A stretch of DNA of 11,526 bases from an uncultured Olsenella sp. (lineage in GTDB: Bacteria > Actinomycetota > Coriobacteriia > Coriobacteriales > Atopobiaceae), in NCBI GenBank assembly GCA_937900605.1, contig CALCDK010000009.1, positions 1 to 11,526 on the forward strand. The letters run 5' to 3'. A model generated the notes under the pieces. That model made no database searches. It saw nothing but the letters and a program-made list of their open reading frames with translations, and was not told where the DNA came from. Positions within the stretch are counted from its first letter, which is position 1; each line of letters begins with the position of its first letter. Shown piece after piece: positions 1-5,993 of this stretch. Both the position numbers and the translations under genes were made by a program.

Positions 1-125
1 CCGCAGCCGCCGCTCGCGCCGCGCCCGGCCCTGCAGCCGCCACGGCCGCTTCGCGTCGCGCCCGGCGCTTCTCGGCCGTCTCTTCACGAAATCTGGATAA
101 ATCGAATTACCCAAGCGATTCTCGG
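1..125. other. Left edge, no assignable gene
   Basis: The first 80 or so bases are very GC-rich and could be the end of a neighbouring gene. Short open frames exist on both strands (for example an Ala/Arg-rich plus-strand frame), but none has a recognisable domain, a start with a ribosome site, or a clear stop context. From about position 83 the sequence turns AT-rich and becomes the upstream promoter region of xfp. It contains the GCGCTTCTCG (65-74) and AATCTGGATAAATC (90-103) strings that recur together at 3480-3515. Confidence 0.4.
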
Positions 126-153
126 TTGCTAAAGCGTTTTACCAACGTATACT
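126..153 (+). promoter_or_regulatory. Predicted sigma70-type promoter of xfp
   Basis: TTGCTA (126-131) and TATACT (148-153) are separated by 16 bases within an AT-rich island (about 83-155) that stands out from its GC-rich surroundings. This is close to the vegetative consensus (TTGACA/TATAAT). It would place the transcript start near position 160 and give a leader of roughly 115 bases before the xfp start codon. Inferred from sequence only. Confidence 0.6.
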
Positions 154-275
154 CCACGGCGAGCGCCCGGCACCGCATGCGATGAGGCACGGTGGGGCGC
201 GGCACGTCCCGCCCACGCCCGCGCCGCGGAAGGACCCGCGTCGCGGAACCACTACACCGCACCGAGAGGAGCATC

Positions 276-2738
276 ATGGCAAGTCCCGTCATCGGCACGC
301 CCTGGAAGAAGCTCGAAGGCCCCGTCAGCGAGGTGGAGCTCAAGGGGGTCGACCGCTACTGGCGAGCGTCCAACTACCTTTCCGTGGGCCAGATCTACCT
401 GCGCAGCAACCCCCTCATGCGCGAGGGCTTCTCGCGCGAGGACGTCAAGCACCGCCTCGTGGGCCACTGGGGCACCACGCCGGGCATCAACTTCCTCTTC
501 GGCCACGTGAACCGCCTCATCGCGGACCACGGCCAGAACGCCGTCTTCCTCATGGGCCCGGGCCACGGCGGCCCGGCCGGCACCGCGCAGTCGCTGCTCG
601 ACGGCACGTACCGCGAGGTGCGCCCCGGCCTGCAGCGCTTCTTCCGCCAGTTCTCCTACCCCGGCGGCATCCCCAGCCACTACGCGCCCGAGACCCCCGG
701 CTCCATCCACGAGGGCGGCGAGCTGGGCTACACCCTCTCGCACGCCTACGGCGCCGTGCTCGACAACCCCAGCCTGCTCGCGGTGGCCGTCGTCGGCGAC
801 GGCGAGGCGGAGACCGGCCCGCTGGCCACGTCCTGGCAGACCAACAAGTTCATGGACCCGCTGACCGACGGCATCGTCCTGCCGATCCTGCACCTCAACG
901 GCTACAAGATCGCCAACCCGACGATCCTGGCCCGCATCTCGGACGCCGAGCGCGACGAGTTCTTCCGCGGCATGGGCTACCACCCGTACAACTTCGTCGC
1001 CGGCTTCGACGACGAGGACGTCTCCTCGGTCCACCGCCGCTTCGCCGCCCTGCTCGAGGCCGTCTTCGACGAGATCTGCGACATCAAGCGCCGCGCGGCC
1101 GCCGGCGAGGCCTCCCGCCCGTTCTACCCCATGATCGTCTTCCGCACCCCCAAGGGCTGGACCTGCCCCAAGCAGATCGACGGCAAGAAGACCGAGGGCT
1201 CCTGGCGCGCGCACCAGGTCCCGCTGGCCTCCGCCCGCGACACCCAGGAGCACTTCGAGGTCCTGCGCGGCTGGCTCGAGTCCTACCGCCCCGAGGAGCT
1301 CTTCGACGAGAGGGGCGCCATCCGTCCCGAGGTCACGTCCTGGATGCCCCAGGGCGACCTGCGACTGGGCGCCAACCCCAACGCCAACGGCGGAGTCGTC
1401 CGCGAGAAGGACCTTCTCGACCTGCCGGACGCCCGCGACTTCGAGGTCGACGTCGAGGGCCACGGCCACGGCTTCGGCGCCACGGAGGCCACCCGCGTCC
1501 TGGGCGAGTACACCGCGCGCCTCATCAACCGCAACCGCGACCGCTTCCGCATCTTCGGCCCGGACGAGACGGCCTCCAACCGCCTGCAGCCGTCCTACCA
1601 GGTGACGGACAAGCAGTGGTTCGGCCCCGGCATGTACGACGACCCCGCCAACGACGAGCACCTCGCGCCGGTGGGCAACGTCATCGAGCAGCTCTCCGAG
1701 CACCAGTGCGAGGGCCTTCTCGAGGGCTACCTGCTGACCGGTCGCAACGGCCTGTGGTCGAGCTACGAGAGCTTCGTCCACATCGTCGACTCCATGGTCA
1801 ACCAGCACTGCAAGTGGCTCGAGGCCACCGTGCGCCACATCTCCTGGCGCAAGCCGATCTCCGGCCTCAACCTGCTGCTTTCGAGCCACGTCTGGCGCCA
1901 GGACCACAACGGCTTCTCGCACCAGGACCCCGGCTTCGTCGACGTGCTGCTCAACAAGTCGTTCAACAACGACCACGTCGTGAACGTCTACTACCCGGCC
2001 GACGCCAACATGCTGCTGGCCGTCGCCGAGCGCGCGTACGCGTCCACCAACTGCGTGAACGGCATCTTCGCCGGCAAGCAGCCCGCCCCCACGTGGCTGA
2101 CGCTCGACGAGGCCCGCGCCGAGCTGGCCGAGGGCGCCGCGGAGTGGAAGTGGGCCTCCAACACCGCCGAGGGCGAGCGTCCCGACGTGGTCCTGGCCTG
2201 CTGCGGCGACGTCCCGACCGGCGAGGCCATGGCCGCCCTCGACCTCCTCGACGGCCTGGGCGTCAAGGTCCGCCTGGTCAACGTGGTCGACCTGCTCAAG
2301 ATACAGAACGTCTGCGAGAACGACGAGGCCATGAGCGACGAGCGCTTCGTCGAGCTCTTCGGCGAGGACCTGCCGGTGCTCTTCGCGTTCCACGCGTACC
2401 CGGGCACCGTGCGCCGCCTCATCTGGGACCGCCCGGGCCACGACAACTTCAACGTCCACGGCTACCAGGAGCAGGGCTCCACGACCACGCCGTTCGACAT
2501 GCTGCGCCTCAACGACATGGATCGCTGGGCCCTTGCCGCCGACGCCCTGCGCATGGTCGACGCGCAGAGGTGGGCCGAGAAGATCGACGAGTGGGAGCGC
2601 TTCCGCGTCGAGGCCTTCGAGTTCGCCGTCGAGAACGGCTACGACCACCCCGCGTTCACCGACTGGAAGTGGCGTGACGCCTCCGACGCCGACGACGCCG
2701 TGAGCGCCACCCAGATGACCGCCGGCGACAACGAGTAG
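276..2738 (+). CDS. xfp: Xylulose-5-phosphate/fructose-6-phosphate phosphoketolase
   Basis: This thiamine-diphosphate enzyme splits xylulose 5-phosphate (and usually fructose 6-phosphate) with inorganic phosphate to acetyl phosphate plus glyceraldehyde 3-phosphate (or erythrose 4-phosphate). It is cytosolic and feeds acetate kinase. The start at 276 follows the ribosome site GAGAGGAG by 5 bases; an in-frame ATG at 192 has no such site. The product has 820 residues, normal for the family. Visible signatures are the phosphoketolase motif EGGELGY (146-152) and the cofactor motif GDGE (174-177) followed by ...HLNGYK. His64 (GHWGTTPG) and His97 (GPGHGG) fall at the positions known as active-site histidines of the bifidobacterial enzyme; SHQDPG is near 548-553. 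The C-terminal segment [14 protein letters not shown] is typical of the family. The gene is monocistronic: its own promoter lies upstream and a hairpin follows the stop. Whether it prefers the C5 or the C6 sugar cannot be read from sequence. Confidence 0.97.
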   Translation: MASPVIGTPWKKLEGPVSEVELKGVDRYWRASNYLSVGQIYLRSNPLMREGFSREDVKHRLVGHWGTTPGINFLFGHVNRLIADHGQNAVFLMGPGHGGPAGTAQSLLDGTYREVRPGLQRFFRQFSYPGGIPSHYAPETPGSIHEGGELGYTLSHAYGAVLDNPSLLAVAVVGDGEAETGPLATSWQTNKFMDPLTDGIVLPILHLNGYKIANPTILARISDAERDEFFRGMGYHPYNFVAGFDDEDVSSVHRRFAALLEAVFDEICDIKRRAAAGEASRPFYPMIVFRTPKGWTCPKQIDGKKTEGSWRAHQVPLASARDTQEHFEVLRGWLESYRPEELFDERGAIRPEVTSWMPQGDLRLGANPNANGGVVREKDLLDLPDARDFEVDVEGHGHGFGATEATRVLGEYTARLINRNRDRFRIFGPDETASNRLQPSYQVTDKQWFGPGMYDDPANDEHLAPVGNVIEQLSEHQCEGLLEGYLLTGRNGLWSSYESFVHIVDSMVNQHCKWLEATVRHISWRKPISGLNLLLSSHVWRQDHNGFSHQDPGFVDVLLNKSFNNDHVVNVYYPADANMLLAVAERAYASTNCVNGIFAGKQPAPTWLTLDEARAELAEGAAEWKWASNTAEGERPDVVLACCGDVPTGEAMAALDLLDGLGVKVRLVNVVDLLKIQNVCENDEAMSDERFVELFGEDLPVLFAFHAYPGTVRRLIWDRPGHDNFNVHGYQEQGSTTTPFDMLRLNDMDRWALAADALRMVDAQRWAEKIDEWERFRVEAFEFAVENGYDHPAFTDWKWRDASDADDAVSATQMTAGDNE

Positions 2739-2753
2739 CTCCTCGCTCGCCCG

Positions 2754-2782
2754 CGAGGCCGGGGCTGCGTGCCCCGGCCTCG
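2754..2782 (+). terminator. Hairpin terminator of xfp
   Basis: A perfect 12-bp stem (CGAGGCCGGGGC paired with GCCCCGGCCTCG) with a 5-base loop TGCGT starts 16 bases after the xfp stop codon. No T-run follows, as is common for high-GC actinobacterial terminators. Its position and stability support termination, but this is inference. Confidence 0.65.
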
Positions 2783-2800
2783 GGTGGCGCGTCTCGCGGC

Positions 2801-2873
2801 AGGTGGGCGGCGGGCCCCGACCCCTGGCCCGCGCCGCGGTAGGTGGGCGGCGGGCCCCGACCCCTGGCCCGCG
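2801..2873. repeat. 40-bp tandem repeat, about 1.8 copies
   Basis: The 33 bases at 2801-2833, beginning AGGTGGGCGGCGGGCCCCGA, recur without change at 2841-2873, giving a period of 40. Each copy contains an inverted repeat (GCGGGCC ... GGCCCGC) that could fold into a hairpin. There is no open frame of note. Identity between copies suggests recent duplication. Confidence 0.85.
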
Positions 2874-2930
2874 TGCGCTGCTCGCATTGCGGCCCGCGCG
2901 CTTCTCGCCGCGTGAACGACAACCCCGGTT

Positions 2931-2951
2931 GCGACCCTCCCTGTGGGTCGC
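2931..2951. terminator. Hairpin downstream of xfp
   Basis: GCGACCC (2931-2937) pairs with GGGTCGC (2945-2951) around a 7-base loop. It lies just before a stronger hairpin at 2963. It may act as a back-up terminator or a processed RNA structure; no T-run follows. Confidence 0.35.
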
Positions 2952-2962
2952 CCCTCTCTCCT

Positions 2963-2992
2963 GGCCCCCGTGCGCCTCCTCGCACGGGGGCC
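2963..2992. terminator. Strong 12-bp hairpin, probable terminator
   Basis: GGCCCCCGTGCG (2963-2974) and CGCACGGGGGCC (2981-2992) form a perfect 12-bp stem with a 6-base loop CCTCCT. The stem is symmetrical and neither flank has a clear T-run, so the direction is not decided. No gene on either strand ends immediately beside it. The nearest plausible client is xfp, about 220 bases upstream. Confidence 0.5.
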
Positions 2993-3020
2993 TCCCATGT
3001 CTCGGGGGCGTGTCCTCGTC

Positions 3021-3104
3021 TACCTGCGGTGACGCGTGCGATGCGGGCGGCGTGTACCTGCGGTGACGCGTGCGATGCGGGCGACGTGTACCTGCGGTGA
3101 CGCG
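3021..3104. repeat. 34-bp tandem repeat, about 2.5 copies
   Basis: The string TACCTGCGGTGACGCG begins at 3021, 3055 and 3089, an exact 34-base period. The two full units (3021-3054 and 3055-3088) differ at one visible base (GGGCGGCGTG versus GGGCGACGTG). The third copy stops after 16 bases. 34 is not a multiple of 3, so this is not a protein repeat. It is not CRISPR-like, because units are directly adjacent without spacers. Confidence 0.9.
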
Positions 3105-3140
3105 CTTATCGCCTCCTGGGGCGTCCGGACGGGGGTACCT

Positions 3141-3167
3141 GTGAGCAAATACGCGACGTTTGCGCAC
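3141..3167. promoter_or_regulatory. 27-bp palindrome, site 1
   Basis: Arms GTGAGCAAA and TTTGCGCAC are separated by 9 bases and are complementary except at one position. The same design recurs at 3267-3293. It is typical of a dimeric repressor or activator site, but I do not recognise the family. Confidence 0.55.
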
Positions 3168-3266
3168 GGCGCTCGTCGCGGGCTGCGCCGTCGTGCAGTC
3201 TCTACCTATGTGACCTGCGTAAACGCTAGCTGCTCGTTGGCTCTGGGCTTCGATTGGCCCTGATGG

Positions 3267-3293
3267 GTGCACAAACGGCGCGGTTTTGTTCAC
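3267..3293. promoter_or_regulatory. 27-bp palindrome, site 2
   Basis: Arms GTGCACAAA and TTTGTTCAC, again separated by 9 bases and mismatched at one position pair. Sites 1 and 2 fit the shared pattern GTGnRCAAA-N9-TTTGYnCAC, and both 9-base centres contain CGCG. Their centres are 126 bases apart, close to a whole number of helical turns, so cooperative binding is possible. The regulator is unknown. Confidence 0.55.
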
Positions 3294-3350
3294 AGCACAT
3301 ACCTGAATCGCGCCGCAAGGTCATTTGGGCGGGGAATCGAGGGCATGGCA

Positions 3351-3418
3351 GGGGATGCGGACCAGCGGGGGATGCGGACCAGCGGGGGATGCGGCCCGGT
3401 GGGGGCTGCGGCTTGACG
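3351..3418. repeat. 17-bp tandem repeat, four copies decaying to the right
   Basis: Unit GGGGATGCGGACCAGCG occurs exactly at 3351-3367 and 3368-3384. Degenerate copies follow at 3385-3401 (GGGGATGCGGCCCGGTG) and 3402-3418 (GGGGCTGCGGCTTGACG). The period is not a multiple of 3 and no gene is open across it. Confidence 0.85.
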
Positions 3419-3479
3419 GGGGCGGTCCCCGGCGGGCGCCCTGTTCCTCCGAGAATCTCTGCAGCGGTCCTGCGGCGAC

Positions 3480-3515
3480 GCGCTTCTCGCCCAATCTGCG
3501 GATAAATCCGCGAAT
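3480..3515 (+). promoter_or_regulatory. Element shared with the xfp promoter region
   Basis: GCGCTTCTCG (3480-3489) is followed by AATCTGCGGATAAATC (3493-3508). The same two strings, the second lacking the CG, occur in the same order upstream of xfp (65-74 and 90-103). Here GCGGAT-AA-ATCCGC (3498-3511) is a perfect palindrome; in the xfp copy the palindrome is lost. Position upstream of two separate transcription units suggests a regulatory role, by inference only. Confidence 0.35.
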
Positions 3516-3531
3516 CGGTCATGCCGTACAA

Positions 3532-3572
3532 GTTAGCCTAGGTTAACCTCTGTACAGTCAACCAAGGCTAAC
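3532..3572 (+). promoter_or_regulatory. Two metal-box-like palindromes before the exporter
   Basis: GTTAGCCTAGGTTAAC (3532-3547) and GTCAACCAAGGCTAAC (3557-3572) are two 16-bp imperfect palindromes fitting GTYARCCWAGGYTAAC, with centres 25 bases apart. They sit in an AT-rich stretch about 135 bases before the exporter start. The AGGYTAAC half-sites resemble those of DtxR/IdeR boxes (TTAGGTTAGSCTAACCTAA), but here they face outward within each palindrome, so another iron or manganese regulator of this superfamily is equally possible. No regulator gene of that type is in the window. Confidence 0.5.
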
Positions 3573-3641
3573 TCCTTATGGGGACGGCATGTCGCGGCGC
3601 ACGCTCGGAGGCGGCGCGCGACCATGCCCGTGCGGAAGGCT

Positions 3642-3695
3642 GCCCGTCGCGCGGCGGCGGGGGAGGCGGGGCCCGTCGTGCGGCGGCGGGGGAGG
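3642..3695 (+). repeat. 25-bp direct repeat overlapping the exporter ribosome site
   Basis: The 25 bases at 3642-3666 (from GCCCGTCGCG to GGGGGAGG) recur at 3671-3695 with one change. The second copy ends in the purine run GGGGGAGGGAGGA that serves as ribosome site for the exporter start at 3708. The duplication therefore created two ribosome-site-like runs in the leader. Confidence 0.6.
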
Positions 3696-3707
3696 GAGGA
3701 GCGTCGC

Positions 3708-4543
3708 ATGATGATAGACAGGCGTCTGTTGGGGGCGGTGCTGCGGGTGGGCCGATGGGTCGCGCTGAGCGTGGCCGCCCAGTGGGCCGACCTCGTGGCC
3801 AACGTCGCGCTGGTCCTGGCGGCAAGCGGGGTCCTCGGGGCGCCCCTTCCGGCGTCGGGGCCGCGACCGTGCGGGCCGCGGTGCTGCGGGTGCTTCTCGC
3901 CGCCGCCGTCGCGGCCGTGGTGCGCCTGGCCGGCTTGGTCGTGCGCAGCCGCGCGGCGTATCGCTCGTTTCGCGCGGTGAAGCGCGAGCTCAGGATGCGC
4001 ATCTACCGCAAGCTGCTGCGCCTGGGGCCGGGCTACCGCGAGGTCGCGCCCAGCTCCGAGGTCGTCCAGATGGCGACCGAGGGCGTCGAGCAGCTCGAGA
4101 CCTACTTTGCCAGCTACCTGCCGCAGCTCGTTTACGCCGTGCTCGCGCCGGTGACGCTGTTCGCCGTCATCGCGCCCATGAGCCTGCCGCCCGCCGTGGC
4201 GCTTCTCGCCTGCGCGCCGCTCATCCCGCTGGCGATTGCGGCGGTCCAGGCCTGGGCCAAGCGGCTGCTCGGGCGCTACTGGGGCCAGTACGCCGAGCTC
4301 GGCGACACGTTCCTCGAGAACCTCCAGGGCCTCGTGGCCCTCAAGGCGTACCAGGTGGACGGCATGTGCCAGGAGCGCATGGCGCGCGAGGCCGAGGGGT
4401 TCCGACGCGCGACGATGCGCGTGCTCACGATGCAGCTCAACTCGATCGCGGTGATGGACCTCGTCGCGTTCGGAGGGGCGGCGGTCGGCATCGCGCTGAC
4501 CGTCATGGAGCTGTCGCGCGGTTCGCTGTCGGCTGGCGCGGCC
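3708..4543 (+). pseudogene. CydD-like ABC exporter, frameshifted and truncated (membrane domain only)
   Basis: This is the remnant of a fused permease-ATPase of the ABC exporter type. The start ATG at 3708 follows GGAGGGAGGA. The first frame reads MMIDRRLLGAVLRVGRW and continues through a first hydrophobic stretch to about 3845. Protein similarity then continues in another frame (VRAAVLRVLLAAAVAAVVRL..., AVKRELRMRIYRKLLRLG, EGVEQLETYFASYLPQL, WGQYAELGDTFLENLQGL, LTMQLNSIAVMDLVAFGG) typical of CydD-like membrane domains. One lost base between about 3827 and 3870, a region of short G and C runs, explains the shift. Family-like sequence stops near 4543 (LSRGSLSAGAA), before the last helix. No Walker A, signature or Walker B motif follows, although proteins of this type normally have about 550-600 residues. 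The downstream frame stays open to 4795 with Pro/Arg-rich sequence antisense to the hydrolase. The substrate is unknown; metal-box-like sites upstream hint at an iron or metal link. A sequencing error could explain the shift but not the missing ATPase. Confidence 0.75.
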
Positions 4544-4695
4544 GGCGACGTCGCCCCGGCCGCAACCGACGCGGCCCGGCCCCGTCCGGCGCTCGACGGC
4601 CCGGCCGCGTCCGACCGGCCGTGCCGCCGCCTCGTACCGGCGCTGCGGCCCGGTCGCGTCCGGCGTCGGCGCCGCAGCCGGCGCCCCTGCGGCGG
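4544..4695. other. Low-complexity junction after the truncated exporter
   Basis: About 150 very GC-rich bases lie between the last exporter-like codon and the hydrolase stop. The junction opens with a near-palindrome (GCGGCC at 4538-4543, GGCGACGTCGCC at 4544-4555, GGCCGC at 4558-4563). It also contains three imperfect copies of a 21-base string of the type GCGGCCCGG..CGTCCGGCG (4571-4591, 4596-4616, 4645-4665) at non-triplet spacing. No domain is recognisable in any frame. It looks like rearranged or decayed DNA. Confidence 0.5.
4671..4693. terminator. Weak hairpin after the hydrolase stop
   Basis: GCCGCAG (4671-4677) and CTGCGGC (4687-4693) form a 7-bp stem with a 9-base loop, 2 bases beyond the stop codon of the minus-strand hydrolase. 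No T-run is present. It could end transcription from either side, but the evidence is thin. Confidence 0.3.
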
Positions 4696-5691
4696 CTACG
4701 CCACCAGTGCCTCGTGCAGCGCGTCGGCCGCGGTGACCACCGGGACCAGCGAGTCCAGGTCGGCGCCGCGGTCGCTCATGACCACGAGCACGTAGGGCCC
4801 GGACTCGGCGACGACGATGCCGGCGTCGTTGCTGGACGCGAGGCCCGTCTCGTCGGCGGGGTACCAGCCGGGCTTGCTCAGGACCGGGCACTCGTCTCGC
4901 AGCGCCGACGCGATGGGCGAGAAGCCCGTGCGCGCGAGCGTCCGCGCGAGCTCCGTCGCGCCCGGCCGGTCGGATGCCACGAAGCCGCACACGGACTGCC
5001 AGGCGGCTGCCAGCTCGCGCGCGCTCATCATCGGGTACCAGTGCGCGCGGGCGTTCTCGGCGGCCTCGGGCGCGCCCGCCTCGCCCAGCCACGCCGAGAG
5101 CAGCGAGCACCCGCCGGCGGGGGAGACGAGCGCCTCGTACGCCTCGTTTGACGAGTCGACCAGGCAGCTCTCGATCGTGGGCGCGGCCTCCTCCGACCAG
5201 CCGTCGCGCTGCACCAGCGCGCAGCAGAACAGGGCCTTCGCGCAGCTGGCGGGGTAGCGCTGGACGTCGGCCCCGTACTCGGCCCGCCTTCCGGTGTGCA
5301 GGTCGAGAAGTACGAGCCCCGCATCGTGCCCGCCCGCCTCCAGGCCGGCGAGCGCGCGCTCGAGCGCGGCGACCTCGTCGGAGCCCCGCAGCGACGCGGG
5401 TCCGCTCACCTCGAGGCCCGCCTCGGTGGCGAAGGTCACGTCCTCCTCGGCGGACCCGGGCTCGGCGGCCGCGGCGTCACGGGACCCGTCGGCCGAGGCG
5501 GCCTGGTCCAGGACCTCGATGCCGGCCAGTCCGTTGCCCCACTCGGCGTCGTCCGTCCCATGCGCGGCGTGCGCCGCCTGACCGTCGGCGCCCCCGGCCG
5601 TGCGGTCGAGAAGCGCGGGGACCGCAAGGGCGAGCGCCAGCGCGCCCGCGGCAAGGCCGATGCCGACTCCTGTTGTGACCAGCCTGTTCAT
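4696..5691 (-). CDS. Membrane-anchored class A beta-lactamase-like serine hydrolase
   Basis: The 331-residue product starts at 5691, preceded by the strong ribosome site AGGAGGG. Residues 5-28 form a hydrophobic segment (signal peptide or membrane anchor), followed by an Ala/Gly/Asp-rich linker to about 100, so the domain should lie outside the membrane. The catalytic domain shows the penicillin-recognising order: SCAK (Ser149, Lys152) as the SxxK motif, SSN (180-182) as the S-x-N motif, and KPG (273-275) in place of the usual KTG/KSG. The family acylates its active-site serine. Members include beta-lactamases and low-activity peptidoglycan-related hydrolases. The proline in the third motif and the absence of an evident ExxLN omega-loop motif argue against a true beta-lactamase. 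The gene converges on the broken exporter and is divergent from the TetR unit. Its substrate is unknown. Confidence 0.8.
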   Translation of the reverse strand: MNRLVTTGVGIGLAAGALALALAVPALLDRTAGGADGQAAHAAHGTDDAEWGNGLAGIEVLDQAASADGSRDAAAAEPGSAEEDVTFATEAGLEVSGPASLRGSDEVAALERALAGLEAGGHDAGLVLLDLHTGRRAEYGADVQRYPASCAKALFCCALVQRDGWSEEAAPTIESCLVDSSNEAYEALVSPAGGCSLLSAWLGEAGAPEAAENARAHWYPMMSARELAAAWQSVCGFVASDRPGATELARTLARTGFSPIASALRDECPVLSKPGWYPADETGLASSNDAGIVVAESGPYVLVVMSDRGADLDSLVPVVTAADALHEALVA

Positions 5692-5755
5692 GGACCCTCC
5701 TGGGCTCGTGCCCCCGCGCCGGGGCGCGGGCTCGTCTTGTGTCGCGGACATGATA
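5692..5755 (-). promoter_or_regulatory. Leader and possible -10 of the hydrolase gene
   Basis: Reading the minus strand, TATCAT (5755-5750) is a plausible -10 box about 59 bases before the start codon; no convincing -35 box precedes it. The leader contains a GC-rich inverted repeat (CCCGCGCC 5713-5720, GGCGCGGG 5723-5730), then the ribosome site. The hairpin could affect translation. Confidence 0.35.
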
Positions 5756-5843
5756 GGCCCTGGGCGCGCTGCCAGGGGGCGTCCACCTCGCGTGCGGCAG
5801 GCCGTCATCTCGCGTGCGGTGCACATCCGCCTCGCGCGCACCT

Positions 5844-5941
5844 CGCTGCCACTCGGCACTTGCCCCGCGCGCGCAACCCGCTGCCACGCCGCTGCCGCCC
5901 GGCGCGCACCCGGCTGCCACGCCGCTGCCGCCCCGCACCCG
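5844..5941. repeat. Imperfect 29-37-bp tandem repeats in the divergent gap
   Basis: The gap between hydrolase and TetR genes (5692-6055) carries repeats beginning with (C/G)GCTGCCAC. The copies at 5880-5912 and 5913-5941 share GCTGCCACGCCGCTGCCG and differ by a 4-base gap; a more degenerate copy occupies about 5844-5879. The rest of the gap is the hydrolase leader on the left and the TetR operators on the right. No gene is supported here. Confidence 0.6.
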
Positions 5942-5993
5942 CCCCGCATCCGCGTCCGTCGCGTGTGCGTGGAGATGGCGTGCGCTGGAAGTA

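Larger units (their letters stand above)
2739..3707. other. Repeat- and palindrome-rich gap without a gene
   Basis: Almost 1 kb lies between xfp and the broken exporter. Open frames here are short, lack ribosome sites and translate to Gly/Arg/Pro-rich sequence with no recognisable domain, so I call none of them. From left to right the gap holds three hairpins (2754-2782, 2931-2951, 2963-2992), a 40-bp tandem repeat (2801-2873), a 34-bp tandem repeat (3021-3104), two 27-bp palindromes (3141-3167, 3267-3293), a 17-bp tandem repeat (3351-3418), an element shared with the xfp promoter (3480-3515), metal-box-like palindromes (3532-3572) and a 25-bp direct repeat (3642-3695). Parts of 3190-3310 and 3490-3580 are distinctly less GC-rich, as in promoters. 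A small RNA gene cannot be excluded. Confidence 0.6.

Noticed and set aside
192..275. Earlier in-frame start for phosphoketolase at 192
   Set aside because: The extra 28 residues are Arg/Pro-rich and unlike the family. The ATG at 276 has a good ribosome site and gives the usual N-terminus and His64/His97 numbering.
1403..1419. Perfect inverted repeat CGAGAAGG-A-CCTTCTCG inside xfp
   Set aside because: It encodes part of the peptide REKDLLD with ordinary codons; it is probably coincidental pairing within a coding region.
3021..3104. 34-bp repeats as replication-origin iterons
   Set aside because: There is no Rep, DnaA or partition gene and no DnaA-box cluster nearby; the repeats are GC-rich rather than beside an AT-rich unwinding region.
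252..3293. A 1013-codon open frame on the minus strand opposite xfp
   Set aside because: It lies antisense to a clear phosphoketolase, has no family-like motif and is Val/Ala/Gly/Arg-rich as expected from GC-biased third positions of the real gene; it also runs through the repeat-filled gap.
3021..3418. Tandem repeats as a possible CRISPR array
   Set aside because: Units are directly adjacent with no unique spacers, periods differ (34 and 17 bp) and no cas-like gene is present.
3226..3531. Short open frames across the 2739-3707 gap as small genes
   Set aside because: They lack ribosome sites, cross tandem repeats with non-triplet periods and translate to Pro/Arg/Gly-rich sequence without a recognisable domain.
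3827..3870. Programmed ribosomal frameshift in the exporter
   Set aside because: No slippery heptamer of the X-XXY-YYZ type with a convincing downstream structure was seen, and the protein also lacks its ATPase domain, so decay is the simpler explanation.
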